This document shows positions 21,148 to 31,240 of a stretch of DNA of 64,000 nt, piece after piece. The position numbers and the translations under genes were made by a program. Within the stretch, counting starts at the first letter, position 1. The number at the start of each line of letters is the position of its first letter. The notes below the pieces were generated by a model, which searched no databases, was not told the DNA's origin, and saw only the letters and a list, made by a program, of their open reading frames with translations. Source of the stretch: Thecaphora thlaspeos (Eukaryota; Basidiomycota; Ustilaginomycetes; Urocystidales; Glomosporiaceae); NCBI GenBank assembly GCA_900291925.1, contig UWYS01000004.1:496001-560000 (forward strand), read 5' to 3'.

Positions 21148-22965
21148 ATGGCCTCTCGTCACATCGCCACCAGGCTCTCAAGAAGCGCACTCGCAGCACC
21201 CCGCACCGCCACGCTCGTGGCCCGCGCCTCCCTCTCCACCCCTCTCCGAGCCCTTCGAGCTTCGTCCGCTGCGACCATCGGCACAAGGATGAACTCCACC
21301 GCCGCCACCTCCCTCAACCCGCTCCCTCAGCCCCTCCGGACAAAGGCACCCACCGCCGACGAGGAGGCCGCCGACTTCAAGGCCGCCTGCGACCAGGTCC
21401 AGCAGTGGTTTGACAGCCCGCGCTTCAAGGGCATCAAGCGCCCCTACGGCCCGGAGGCCGTCGTATCAAAGCGCGGCTCCCTCCCCGTACAGCCTCCCCC
21501 ATCGTCGCTCATGGCCGACAAGCTCTTTGCCACCCTCACCGAGCACGCCGCAAAGGGGACACCTCTCCACACCCTCGGCGCAATCGACCCCATTCAGCAG
21601 TCTCAGATGGCCTACAACCAGGAGGCCGTCTACATATCCGGATGGGCCGCCAGCTCCGTCCTTACAACATGCAACAACGAGGTCGGCCCCGACCTTGCAG
21701 ACTACCCCTACACCACCGTCCCCAACCAGGTCCAGCGCCTCTTCAAGGCCCAGCAGCACCACGACCGAAAGCACTGGGACGAGCGATGCCAGATGAGCGC
21801 AGAGCAAAAGGCAAAGACGCCCTGGGTCGACTACCTCCGTCCCATCATCGCCGACGCTGACACCGGCCACGGCGGCCTCAGCACCGTCTTCAAGCTGGCC
21901 AAGCTCTTTGCCGAAAACGGCGCGGCCACCATCCACCTCGAGGACCAGCTGCATGGCGGCAAGAAGTGCGGACACCAGGCCGGCAAGGTTCTCGTCCCCA
22001 CGTCCGAGCACGTCAACCGCCTCACCTCGGTCCGCTTCGCCTGGGACATCCTCGGCTCCTCGAACCTCGTCATTGCCCGCACCGACGCCGAGTCGGCCAA
22101 GCTGATTTCGTCGAGCATCGACGCACGCGACCATGAGTTCGTCAAGGGCGCCTACAACCTCCCCGCCGGCACAAAGAGCCTCGCCGAGACGCTCGCGCAG
22201 AAGGAGGCCGAGGGAGCGACGGGCCCCGAAGTCGACGCGGCCGAAAAGGCGTGGATGGACAAGTGCGAGCTGCTGACATTCAACCAGGCCGTCGAGCGAC
22301 ACAACTCGTCAAACGCCTCTGGTCTGGAGCAGTACAGGAGCAAGGTCACCGGCGGCGTCTCCAACCACGATGCGAGGCGCGCGGCCGAGGAGGTCTTTGG
22401 CGCGTCGGGCGTGCCCACGTGGTGCTGGGACGCGCCGAGGACCAAGGAGGGCTACTGCCACTTCAACGGCGGCATCGAGGCGGCGACGAAGCGCGTCAAG
22501 GTGTTTGCGCCGGTGGCCGACATGCTGTGGCTCGAGACCGGGCTGCCAGACCTGAAGCAGGCGCAGGGTTTCGCGGCCGATATCCACAAGGACTTCCCCG
22601 GCAAGTGGCTCGTCTACAACCTCAGCCCCAGCTTCAACTGGAGCGCGCACGGTTTCTCGGATGCGGATCTGAAGAACTTTGTCTGGGACCTGGCCAAGAG
22701 CGGCTTCGTGTTCCAGCTCATCTCGCTCGCCGGTCTGCACTCGACGGGCGCGGTGACGTGGGAGCTTTCAAAGAGGTTCAAGGACGAAGGCATGCTAGCG
22801 TACGTCGAGCTGATCCAGCGCAAGGAAAAGGAGCTCGGCTGCGACGTCCTCACGCACCAGAAGTGGAGCGGCGCCGCGTACGTCGACAGGATGCTGCAGA
22901 CGGTCAGCTCCGGTAGCTCCGCGACGCAGGCCATGGGCGCCGACAGCACCGAGATGTCCTTCTAA
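21148..22965 (+). CDS. Isocitrate lyase family protein, probably mitochondrial 2-methylisocitrate lyase
   Basis: Intronless, 605 residues. The isocitrate lyase signature KKCGHQ and flanking [26 protein letters not shown] and NLSPSFNW are all present, so the fold and active site are intact. The first about 55 residues are rich in Arg, Ser and Ala ([20 protein letters not shown]), like a mitochondrial presequence, and the C-terminus ends EMSF with no peroxisomal SKL-type signal. That pattern, plus the length, fits fungal 2-methylisocitrate lyase, which cleaves 2-methylisocitrate to pyruvate and succinate in propionate breakdown, better than glyoxylate-cycle isocitrate lyase. The two families are close, so the substrate is an inference. 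The frame is open upstream of 21148, but the TATA box and presequence support this ATG. Confidence 0.9.
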   Translation: MASRHIATRLSRSALAAPRTATLVARASLSTPLRALRASSAATIGTRMNSTAATSLNPLPQPLRTKAPTADEEAADFKAACDQVQQWFDSPRFKGIKRPYGPEAVVSKRGSLPVQPPPSSLMADKLFATLTEHAAKGTPLHTLGAIDPIQQSQMAYNQEAVYISGWAASSVLTTCNNEVGPDLADYPYTTVPNQVQRLFKAQQHHDRKHWDERCQMSAEQKAKTPWVDYLRPIIADADTGHGGLSTVFKLAKLFAENGAATIHLEDQLHGGKKCGHQAGKVLVPTSEHVNRLTSVRFAWDILGSSNLVIARTDAESAKLISSSIDARDHEFVKGAYNLPAGTKSLAETLAQKEAEGATGPEVDAAEKAWMDKCELLTFNQAVERHNSSNASGLEQYRSKVTGGVSNHDARRAAEEVFGASGVPTWCWDAPRTKEGYCHFNGGIEAATKRVKVFAPVADMLWLETGLPDLKQAQGFAADIHKDFPGKWLVYNLSPSFNWSAHGFSDADLKNFVWDLAKSGFVFQLISLAGLHSTGAVTWELSKRFKDEGMLAYVELIQRKEKELGCDVLTHQKWSGAAYVDRMLQTVSSGSSATQAMGADSTEMSF

Positions 22966-23401
22966 GCGTTGGTCGGCACGATGAAAAGGTATAGCCTACA
23001 TAGAATGAGGTGTTGTGTTTGTTCCGGAACGGATGCTACATAGACCAACTGCATTCGCAGTGCCAGCCGATCATCGTGACCTCACGACAACCAAAACGAT
23101 CGTTCAGATGGACGGAAAACCTTTCGATGGTCGACTCGTTCGTTATGCCGCCCTGAAAGACGGTATCATCGTTTCGACGCACTGCCGTTCCGCCTTTCAC
23201 ACTTTCGCGCTTTTCCACTGGAGGTTCTCGTAAGATGAGGTGCAAACAGTCAAGATCTTGATGAAATCAGCAGGTACCAAGTACAAGTTCTACACAGAGG
23301 GGAAAGGAACGGTTTACGGTAGTTGAAAGCTATAGAGAGCGAAAGAAAAGGGAGGGGAGGTGATAATGATGTAGGACAGGCGAATGATTGAGTGGTCGCA
23401 T
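22966..23401. other. Intergenic region between convergent genes
   Basis: 3' flanks of the lyase and hydroxylase genes. I see no gene here. Confidence 0.6.
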
Positions 23402-24556
23402 CTAGTTACTAGTCCAGATACCCGACTTGCCCGTCTCGATACGCTCCGAGACGGTACCAAACAGTCTGTCCCAGACGCGCGTCTGCTTGCCGTAGTTCAT
23501 GCCGCTCTTTCCGAGACGGTGGTGCAGGTCGTGGTCCTCTACGGCGAGCTCCATTCCAAAGGGCTTGAGAGCCATGCCGAGGACGGGGTGAGGCCAGTTG
23601 GCGCGAATGCCAGAGTGTCCGAGCGCCTCGACGTAGAGCGTGTAGCAGACGACGAGCCACAGCTCGATGAACGACATCTTGGGCGACACGGCCGTAGCGA
23701 GGAAGGGGACGATGAAGATCTCCAGAACCTCCTGGTAGTCGTCGGCGAGGATGGAGAGGATGGGAGTGGGGTGCTTGGTGGCGTGGTGCTGGCGGTGGAT
23801 GAACCAGAGGAAGTCAAACTCGTGGCAGCTGCGGTGGTACAGGTAGAACCAGTAGTCGAGCGCCAGCTCCCACCATGCCAGCTTCAACGGCGTCGCCCAC
23901 GACAGACCCTGCAGGGGCGACGATATGTCTCCGCGCCACGCGAGCACGAAGGGACCGAGCGTGCGGAAGATGGTGTAGATGAAGATCGACTGGCCCAGGT
24001 GGTTGGCGTGCTTGTCGTCGACAATGTCGCGCCCGCGGTTTTGCTCGTCAAAGCATCCGTACTCGGCCATATACCAGTGCAGGCGGTTGATCATCGTGTA
24101 GGCAAAGAAGATGAAGCCGAGGTGGTACAAGACCCACGCGGGCGCCCAGTGCATCTGGTGGTCCGGGAGGAAGTAGTTCCAGGCGGTGTGGATGAGCGGG
24201 GCGACGGCTGCGCGCGTGAGGATGAAGAAGTTCTCCTGCGACATGGGGCGGTACGGCGGCGGTCCGCGCAGCTCGGCCTCAGCTGGCCGCTTGGCATAGC
24301 AGCTGTCCGGCCCGATATCGAGCGAGACGATAAACTCCCACAAGTTCCTCTCGCGCCACGGCTTGAGGTGCCAGGTGGTCTTGGGGCGGACGCCGTAAAC
24401 CTTGTCGAAACCCTGGCCCGTCTCGGCGTCGGTGGCGATGGTGTTGATCTGGGAATCGGTGAGCTGCTGATCGCCCATCGATGGCCGTGTGCGCGGCGAA
24501 CGGCCGGCATCCTTTGGGATCTCGGCGGCGGTCGCCATGATGGTGGTGGTAGTCAT
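23402..24556 (-). CDS. Fatty acid hydroxylase/sterol desaturase superfamily protein
   Basis: Intronless, 384 residues. The di-iron histidine boxes are visible: HRSCH (241-245), HRQHH (254-258) and DHDLHH (341-346), with hydrophobic membrane segments before and between them (FILTRAAVAPLI, LYHLGFIFFAYTMI, FIVPFLATAV). Such proteins are ER membrane oxygenases acting on sterols or fatty/sphingolipid chains. The sequence does not match ERG3, ERG25 or SUR2 closely enough to name it. Two in-frame Mets (residues 1 and 7) could start translation. A TATA element lies about 145 nt upstream. No partner gene nearby suggests the substrate. Confidence 0.88.
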   Translation of the reverse strand: MTTTTIMATAAEIPKDAGRSPRTRPSMGDQQLTDSQINTIATDAETGQGFDKVYGVRPKTTWHLKPWRERNLWEFIVSLDIGPDSCYAKRPAEAELRGPPPYRPMSQENFFILTRAAVAPLIHTAWNYFLPDHQMHWAPAWVLYHLGFIFFAYTMINRLHWYMAEYGCFDEQNRGRDIVDDKHANHLGQSIFIYTIFRTLGPFVLAWRGDISSPLQGLSWATPLKLAWWELALDYWFYLYHRSCHEFDFLWFIHRQHHATKHPTPILSILADDYQEVLEIFIVPFLATAVSPKMSFIELWLVVCYTLYVEALGHSGIRANWPHPVLGMALKPFGMELAVEDHDLHHRLGKSGMNYGKQTRVWDRLFGTVSERIETGKSGIWTSN

Positions 24557-25561
24557 AGACTGTGAGTGAGTTGTGTTGTAGGCGGTGTGATAGATGGTCG
24601 CTGTAGATCGTAAGATTATATCGTGAGATGGTGATGGTGAGGGCAGGTGAATGTGCGCTAGAAAGGGAAAGCACAGTACATCCTGGGGAAGCCTGGGGTG
24701 TATATAGCCTTGACGACGAGGGCGATGAGAGCCGCTGCGCGCCTGCCCTCACCTTGTCGAGTGCGGAGGAGATTTGAGATGAAAATTCAAAGCTCCGGTC
24801 GAGCAGTCGCCTAGTGCCTTGTCAAGTGGCGAGGCCCAGGCTGGCATCGAGATGTGAGAGGAGAACCTACTCAGTGGCTGACAGCGCCTGTCTGCATGGA
24901 CGTGGTGCGCGCAAAGAGGCAGACAAGGAGCGGTTCCCATTATGAAAAACAAGTTTGACCTCGCCACACGTCAGACCTGCTCAATTCACAGTAACTTACC
25001 AACCCTTTTCCCTCCGCCATCCGGCGGGGTGCGTCCGAGCGAGGTCGACCAAGCGTCCACACCGTACCCGCCATCGTACAGTCCATACCGCCGCCGCTGC
25101 CACCGCCGTCCTTCCTTGCGGCAGCAAATAATCATGGTGCTTTTTTCGACCCCTGTGCTGCATAAGAGTACTCTGCCCTCGTCTACCACACGTCGAGATC
25201 CGCACACCTGGATCTGACCGGAGACTAGGGTTGGTACGTAATATTACGAGACAAATTGTTCTTGAACGCCGGTAAGTTCCGTGCGTCCTTCTCTACGATA
25301 AAGTGCGATGAGTGGGGATACGGTAGCGACGAAATCGACACACCGGGCTTGATCCGCAACAGAGAAAGTCCGATTCAAGATGTCATGGAACTGCAACGAG
25401 CAAGGAAAATGCCTAGCTGCGTCTGGCGAGGTCCCTCAAAAAGTCGTTCGGTGGGGCTCGAGATCCCTTCTTGGTGTCTTCTAGGGTCACGTCCAAGACT
25501 GCGCCTCCTGATGTCCGCCAGCCGACCGATGAAGGCGGCGTCAAGGTCTTCCGGAGTCCTT
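24557..25561. other. Intergenic region between hydroxylase and chitin deacetylase genes
   Basis: About 1 kb holding the hydroxylase promoter and the deacetylase 3' flank. No gene is seen. Confidence 0.6.
24701..24706 (-). promoter_or_regulatory. TATA box of hydroxylase gene
   Basis: TATATA, about 145 nt upstream of the ATG at 24556 on the minus strand. Confidence 0.45.
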
Positions 25562-26989
25562 TCACATCAGTACAAAGGCGACGGCGCCGAGTCCGCCCAC
25601 AAGAGCAGCGAACGCCGACGTAGGGAAGATGCCGGAAACGCCGGCCGACTTGGACGACGCCTTGCTCGCCCCCGTCGAGGTGACGGCCGCGGCCGTACCG
25701 CCGGTGGCCGAAGCTCCTCCGCTGACGGTGTGTGAGACGGCGAGCTCGGGCTGGTAATCGGCGTTGCTGACCTTGATTGTGGTGCCGCTGGGCAGACCGG
25801 TCGCGTTGATGTTGCCGCTGATGTACTCGGCGAAGTTGGGGTAAACGATCGAGTTCTCCGGGTAAGGCGTCGTCTGGTTCTTGCAAGCAGTCAGGGGGAT
25901 GATGTGCTTGAAAGCGGCCTGGATGTTGGCGTACTGCTTCATGAACTCAAACATCGTGGCATTGTTGATCTCGCGCGTGAGAACGACCATGCCACCCGTA
26001 GATGTCTCCTTGGCGATGATCGACTCGTAGTTGGCGTCGATGCTGGCGGTCGGCTTGGTACCAGCGGGGAGGATCTGCCAGTCGTCGCTATCATCGGTCC
26101 AGATGACGGTCTCAAGGCCGAGGCCTGTGGCGATGGCGCGCACGCGGTCGTCGGTGTCGCCGAACGGCGGCCTCCAGCAGGTGGGCGTGACGCCAATGAC
26201 GTCCTTGATGACCTTGGCGGTATAATAGAGCTCGGCGAAGACCTGCTCATCGGGGAAGGACGTCATGTACTGGTGGCTCCACGTGTGAACGCAGATGTGG
26301 TGGCCATCGACGAGTCCGCGCTGCGCCTCAAGCGGCCAGTCGAGCACATTGGATCCGATGTAGAAGAGCGTCGCCTTCTGCTTCTTCCCGAGCAGGAAGT
26401 CATAGAAGGCATTGTGCGTGCAGTTCGGACCATCATCGAACGTAAGCCCCCAAGAGCTGGGCTCAGGGCAGGTGTATGTGTCGACGGGTATCTTGTCGTG
26501 CTTGGGGTGGACGCAGCCGGAGAAGGTCTACCAGCAGTCCGGGTCGGTCTTGTCGTAGCCGGGCGTGAAGGCGCTGAAGTCGCCGGTGGTGGTTCCCTTG
26601 GGCGAGATACCGGAGCTCTGGATCTTCTGCCAGACGTCCCGCGCCTCGGTGTCGCCGCTGACAATCGTCGCGTTTTCCCAAGGCTTGGGGAACTTTGAGG
26701 CGATGGCGGCCACCTCGGGGACGCTGTACGCGGTACACTCGAGCGTAGGGTTGGTGATCTGGGCGCGTCCAGCGGCGTCGGTTGCGGTGACGGCGGTGGC
26801 ACGAGGCATGAGGTGCTCGGTCGGCGTCCCGCGCCTGTGGGTGATGCGGTGGTAGTCGCCCGAGTCTCGGTGCCTCTGGTAGAGCGAGGGAAGGTGACTC
26901 AGGTCCTGGGGGATACCTCGGCCGATGTTAGATACGGCCGAAGAGGCCAAGCCCAGCGCGGCAACGACGGCCGTGGTCGAAAGCTTCAT
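25562..26989 (-). CDS. CDA1: Chitin deacetylase (polysaccharide deacetylase), interrupted by an in-frame TAG
   Basis: Secreted, probably GPI-anchored, enzyme that removes N-acetyl groups from chitin in the cell wall. The frame from 26989 has a signal peptide (MKLSTTAVVAALGLASSAVS), the catalytic motifs TFDDGPNC (183-190) and HTWSHQ, then RPPFGDTDDR, a Thr/Ala/Ser-rich stalk and a hydrophobic C-terminus ending GAVAFVLM, consistent with GPI attachment. All of this lies in one frame of 475 codons, but codon 154 is TAG (26530-26528) where the family has Trp (DCWW). As read, the product stops before the catalytic domain. A 75-nt in-phase GTAGAC...CCCAG segment (26531-26457) spans the stop and could be removed as an intron at the cost of 25 residues. 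Confidence 0.85.
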
Positions 26990-28379
26990 GGTAGATGTAT
27001 CTGTGAAGAGGAAGGGAATCGTCAATGGAGCAATCCAGAACTCGCGACGTGCTTTTGTGCGGATTCGTATGGGTGTCTAGACGACCGAGGGTAGAAGGAA
27101 GACCGAGAAAGGACTGTGTACGGCGGTGCTTGATCGAAAACACTTATGACGGGGGAAGGGAATGGAGGACAAGAGGAAAGGGGCAAGTGTCCGGGGTCTC
27201 GAGGTCAAGGTGGTGGTTGGTGTGAGGGAAGGAAACGGGAGAACGACACGAGGACAAGACGTTGACAAGGGGATGTAGAGGACTCTCATTACCGTCAAGC
27301 CGAGGTCGCCGTCGGTCGTGCGACGCAGCATTGGAGCAGTGCGGCCATTTCCCTACTGTACCTTGCCTGTTCTTACTGGGACCAACACGCACGTCTCCGA
27401 GGGAGGGAGGAAGAGAATCGCCAAGGAGGTTGTCGGAGTGCCGCTGACGCCTAGCGTGCCTCGCTCGTCCAGTCGAGGTCGAGGGGATGGTGATGTTCAG
27501 AGTTTTACAAACGACTTCGCCGTGATCTGCCCGACCGCCGCCTTGAGGACTCCATCGACGTCGGGGGCCTGCTGTCGTGTAAGTAGGAGCCATTTTTCCG
27601 CACGTCGCCCCTCTACAGTAGCGTATCGAACGCTGCCGTTTGCGTGACCGTACTGTACTGTACGGCATCTATCAATGGCTGCGCTTCTGCACCAGCGCTG
27701 CTGGTGCTTGCGCTGTAGAAAGAAGAGCCGCAGCTCGTCGGGGAGTGCGAGGAGACGGGCTGTCAAGTTTCGGGGGGAGCGGGCGTCGGACAGGTGGCCG
27801 CGTTGGCATGATGTCGCGAGGCTTGCCGGCGGCATCTTTCGGGCAGAAAACAGCTTTGTGGCAGGCGAGCGCCGGTGCGAGCGCGGTGGTGGAAGGGTGG
27901 CAGCAAGGACGGGCATGCAACGTTCGCGACGTACGGCGCCCATCCAACTGCGGCGCCGTGCCTGCGGTCCAGCGAAATCAAGCCGGCGTTCGCTCGTATC
28001 GATGCGGCATCGGCACGGCCGCTAAGCGCCGCCCTCCGCGCAACGCAGACCGCGAGCACGGGCGCGCCTGGCAGACGCGATTCGCGGCGTCCAGATCGCT
28101 CCGATCGTTGGGCGTGACCGTCGCCCGGTTCCGCACCTGCGAGCAGAGCCCTTCTGTGCTGAGATCACAGCCCGCTACGGGCCACTCTGCGAAATCACGC
28201 CCAGAGATCGATCCCGGGGAGTCGATGTTTCGTCCGGTTCCGAGGCATTTCGCCAGCAAGCCCGCCAGTCGACGGCGACCAGGGCTCAGTCGCGCGCGTG
28301 CTGGACCCTTGCCTCTGTGACACCGGCTCCCACCTCGACTCTTTTTGCAGGGCATATGTAAAGGCCGAGCACCGTCATC
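26990..28379. other. Intergenic region between divergent genes
   Basis: About 1.4 kb. Long open frames on both strands (for example 27640-28320) are Arg/Ala/Pro-rich with no family content and look like GC-rich noise. I found no gene. Confidence 0.5.
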
Positions 28380-29295
28380 ATGTACTCCTCCAAAGCCGCC
28401 GTTTCCAACAGCGCCATGGCGTCCGAGGATCACGACGCCGTCGCCATCGATGAGATGACCTATCCGTCGGACCTTTCCTTAGACGAAGAGAGGGGCTACA
28501 TCCCTGCCTCACAGCGCAGCTTCGGACGCGGCGCAGAGGCGACCGGCAGCCATATCAAGCCGGGCGTCGCTTCTGACGTCGCGACGGGGTAAGGGTCGAT
28601 CCACCGCTTCGTCGGTGTGGTTCGTCGATGCGTAAGCACCAGCCGGACGCTTCGGTGGGCTGCGATGGGCTGATCACCGTCCTTCTCCGTCCCTCTCGCT
28701 CGCTGGCGACTCCGCGCCACGCGATACCCCGCTCGTCTCAGCTCGTCGGGCATGGCCACTCCACCTGGACAGCGTTAGTGAACGGCTTGACGATGCCCAG
28801 TCTTGCTTCCCTCGCTATTTCTAGCCCTCGCTTTCTTGCCCCTCGGCATTCTCAAGACGGCCTAGCGACATCAAGGCATCCTCGCTCGCTACGCTGATGT
28901 CGACCTGACGTCGGTCCTTCTCTCTTCAAGCTCCCTCCCCGTTCCTCGGTAACAGGTCTGCGGCCAGCTTGCCTTTGCCCGCGAAGTGTCGGGTCCCGGA
29001 AGGCAATGGCATCGGCGATAGCAGCGATGCCGACGACAATCGCAGCGTCCAGAAGGCTCGCCAGGATGCAGACGATCCCGGAACGTCCGGTTCGCGCCCT
29101 ACCACCAAAGCCAAGCCCTCTCGACGATTGGACAGGCTCCCCAAGAGCCGCCTCGCTTACAAGCTCAAGGCCAAAGGCCGGGCCCGAGACGCCCGTGGAC
29201 GCTTCCTCCCCGCGACGGCGCAAGCATCCTCGGATACCGGAACGCAGTCGGTCACCTTCGCTCACAGCGTTGACGGTGAAGCAGGGGACAAGTGA
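28380..29295 (+). CDS. Hypothetical basic protein, 2 exons
   Basis: Not recognised. Exons 28380-28588 and 28956-29295 (donor GTAAGG, acceptor TAACAG, both in phase) give 182 residues. The N-terminal half is acidic and Ser-rich (MASEDHDAVAIDEMTYPSDL); the C-terminal half is strongly basic (KAKPSRRLDRLPKSRLAYKL, then RARDARGRF) and could bind nucleic acid. The 367-nt intron is longer than most in this window. Codon use looks gene-like but there is no domain, so both the gene and its exon boundaries are uncertain. Confidence 0.4.
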
Positions 29296-30078
29296 AAAAA
29301 GCGTGAGTAGTCATCGGTGCGTTGGCCCGTTGTGGCTGAAGATCGCGGAGCTTTGCATGAGGAGAACGTACGATGAAGAAGCTTCTGCCACCGAGGGGTT
29401 CCTGACCTATACGGACGGCCCCTGGGATGAAGACTGTCAAAAGATAAAAATGGTAATTTGCAATCTGACCAATGCTCCGTCGGCCGTCGCCCTTGCCAGG
29501 TGGTAGCGACGGTGGCGACGACGGCGGTGGGAGAGGGCGACAGTGATGATGGTCGCGGAACGTCCAGCTTATCGACGTGCTACCGGTCTGTTCCGCTCGC
29601 TCACAGCTCCCCGCAAACTTCTTTGCCCGCTTTCGTCGATCCCAGACCTACTCCAACAGCAACACTTGGATAGCCAGCTGGCGTGCGACAGCCGCTCCTC
29701 TGTCCCGCTTCATGTTGCAATCCGTGATCCTTGCCGTTACAGCCTCGCACAGACGCACACATGCTTATCGAGCTTAGCATCGAAGCAGAAATCCAGATTA
29801 AAACAAAGTGACTCAGATCATTGCGGGGACGGAAGGCTACAGAAGAGTGTGGAACCAATCGTTCGTGGCCAGTGTCTCGTCAGAGAGGAAGACACTTGGA
29901 ACAAGACGACCTCGTGAAGACGTCTGAAGAGGGATAGCAGGACAGCAGCGTCGCGAGCGTCAGCCTCTTGGCGCTATTGAGAGAGTATCGTAGCACGAGT
30001 TCAGGAGCTCCAGCTTCGGGGCTACTCACGATGTGCTAAGGTGCACTCAGAGACGGATAGAGAGGGGAGGCGAGACGC
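29296..30078. other. Intergenic region between convergent genes
   Basis: About 780 bp with no credible open frame, repeat or element that I can support. Confidence 0.6.
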
Positions 30079-30421
30079 TTAGCAGCAGTCGCAGTCCTTG
30101 CAGTCCTTGCTGCACTTGCAAGTCTGACCGTCGGCCTCACACTTGCAACTCTTCTTGGCGGCTGTATGGAAAGAACGGCGCATCGGGAAAAAGTCGGGTT
30201 AGTCTTTTGCACATCTAGATCGCATCGACGACGACTATGGAGGATGCAGAAGGGAGGAGAGCAAGAGCAAGGGAGGGAGAGGGAGAGGGAGGGAACTCAC
30301 CAGTGTTGGAGCAAGCGCACGAGCTGTCGCAGCCCTTGCAAGAGCAGTTTCCGGGGCTGCAGGTGCAGGCGGAGCCGTTGACCTGGCAAGAGCAGTTGGC
30401 GGTGGTGGAGCAGCAAGCCAT
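30079..30421 (-). CDS. Metallothionein, 2 exons
   Basis: Small metal-binding protein, probably for Cu, Zn or Cd buffering in the cytosol. Exons 30421-30301 and 30161-30079 (donor GTGAGT, acceptor ATACAG, phase 1) give 67 residues with 19 cysteines (28%). Exon 1 carries 11 Cys in CC, CSC, CTC, CSC and CAC patterns; exon 2 carries 8 in CKC, CKC and a final DCC. There are no aromatic residues or His, as in typical metallothioneins. The intron separates the two Cys clusters. Its upstream region holds a perfect palindrome about 370 bp away (see findings). Which metal it binds cannot be read from sequence. Confidence 0.9.
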
Positions 30422-31240
30422 CTTTGGTAGTAGAGTGTGGGTTGGGTGTGTTGGGGTGGGGGGTGTGTGTGTGAGTGTGTTTGTTGCGTTGTGAGAGCGG
30501 ACAAGGGGCGAGAGGTGTGATAAGGAGAGAGTGGGGAGGGGAACGTGGATCTCACCGGTATTTGTACCCTTTCGACCCTGCTTGACTTGCTCGCGGTGCA
30601 GCAAGGAGGGTCGGAGCGTGAGAGCACAGAGCGGCAAAGAGTCAGCGGGCAGTTGAGTGTGTCGTGTGCAGGCGCTGGTGTCGTGTGCAATCTCTGGGCG
30701 GGCGGCCCCACAACCCTCTGCCTTCCCGCCTCCAGCTCGTCTTGCCCCGTGCCCAAATGAGCAATTTTCGCCCCTCCCCTCTGCGGCTATTGCGCTAGCG
30801 CTAGCGCAATTTTGCCTCCGCCCCGCCCGGTATGTGCGCGATTTTTGCCTGCCCCCCAACGCCGTGGACCACGTCACAGGGCGCGCGCGGCATCGACGCC
30901 ACAGAGTGCGTGAAATTTGGAGCACAGCTCGAGTCCTGCCTTCCACCGAGCAGGGAGAATTTGGCACGACCATCTCATTCCTTCACCTTCGTTCTTCCAA
31001 TCTCCCTGCCTGTTGCGTGGTGGAGGGTCCTCCATTGTTGTCCATCGGGCACTCCGCGGCAAGCAACCGTACAAGCAGCCGTCACGACACCGTGCTTCGA
31101 ATCCCTCGTCCTTGTCCGCGATACAATCAGTCCAGTTGTTTCTCAGACTATCACAGACGCTCCCTCGGTGCGGACGATGCCTTCTTAATCTGCGACGGAA
31201 GCTGCGATGTAGATTGCAATATAGATAGAGGATGTTATGT
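30422..31240. other. Upstream region of the metallothionein gene
   Basis: 819 bp between the OTU gene stop and the metallothionein start, both on the minus strand. It holds GT-rich sequence just upstream of the start and a 22-bp palindrome. No gene is seen. Confidence 0.6.
30789..30810. promoter_or_regulatory. Perfect 22-bp palindrome upstream of metallothionein
   Basis: Half-site ATTGCGCTAGC followed directly by its exact reverse complement. The centre contains overlapping GCTAGC/GCGCTAGCGC symmetry. It lies about 370 bp upstream of the metallothionein ATG. A regulatory role is inference only. Confidence 0.4.

Noticed and set aside
23384..24565. 393-codon plus-strand open frame opposite the hydroxylase gene
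   Set aside because: The minus strand carries the complete di-iron hydroxylase with all His boxes; the plus frame is a GC-driven shadow.
27640..28320. 226-codon plus-strand open frame between two genes
   Set aside because: Arg/Ala/Ser-rich with no recognisable domain and no consistent splice partners; looks like GC-rich noise.
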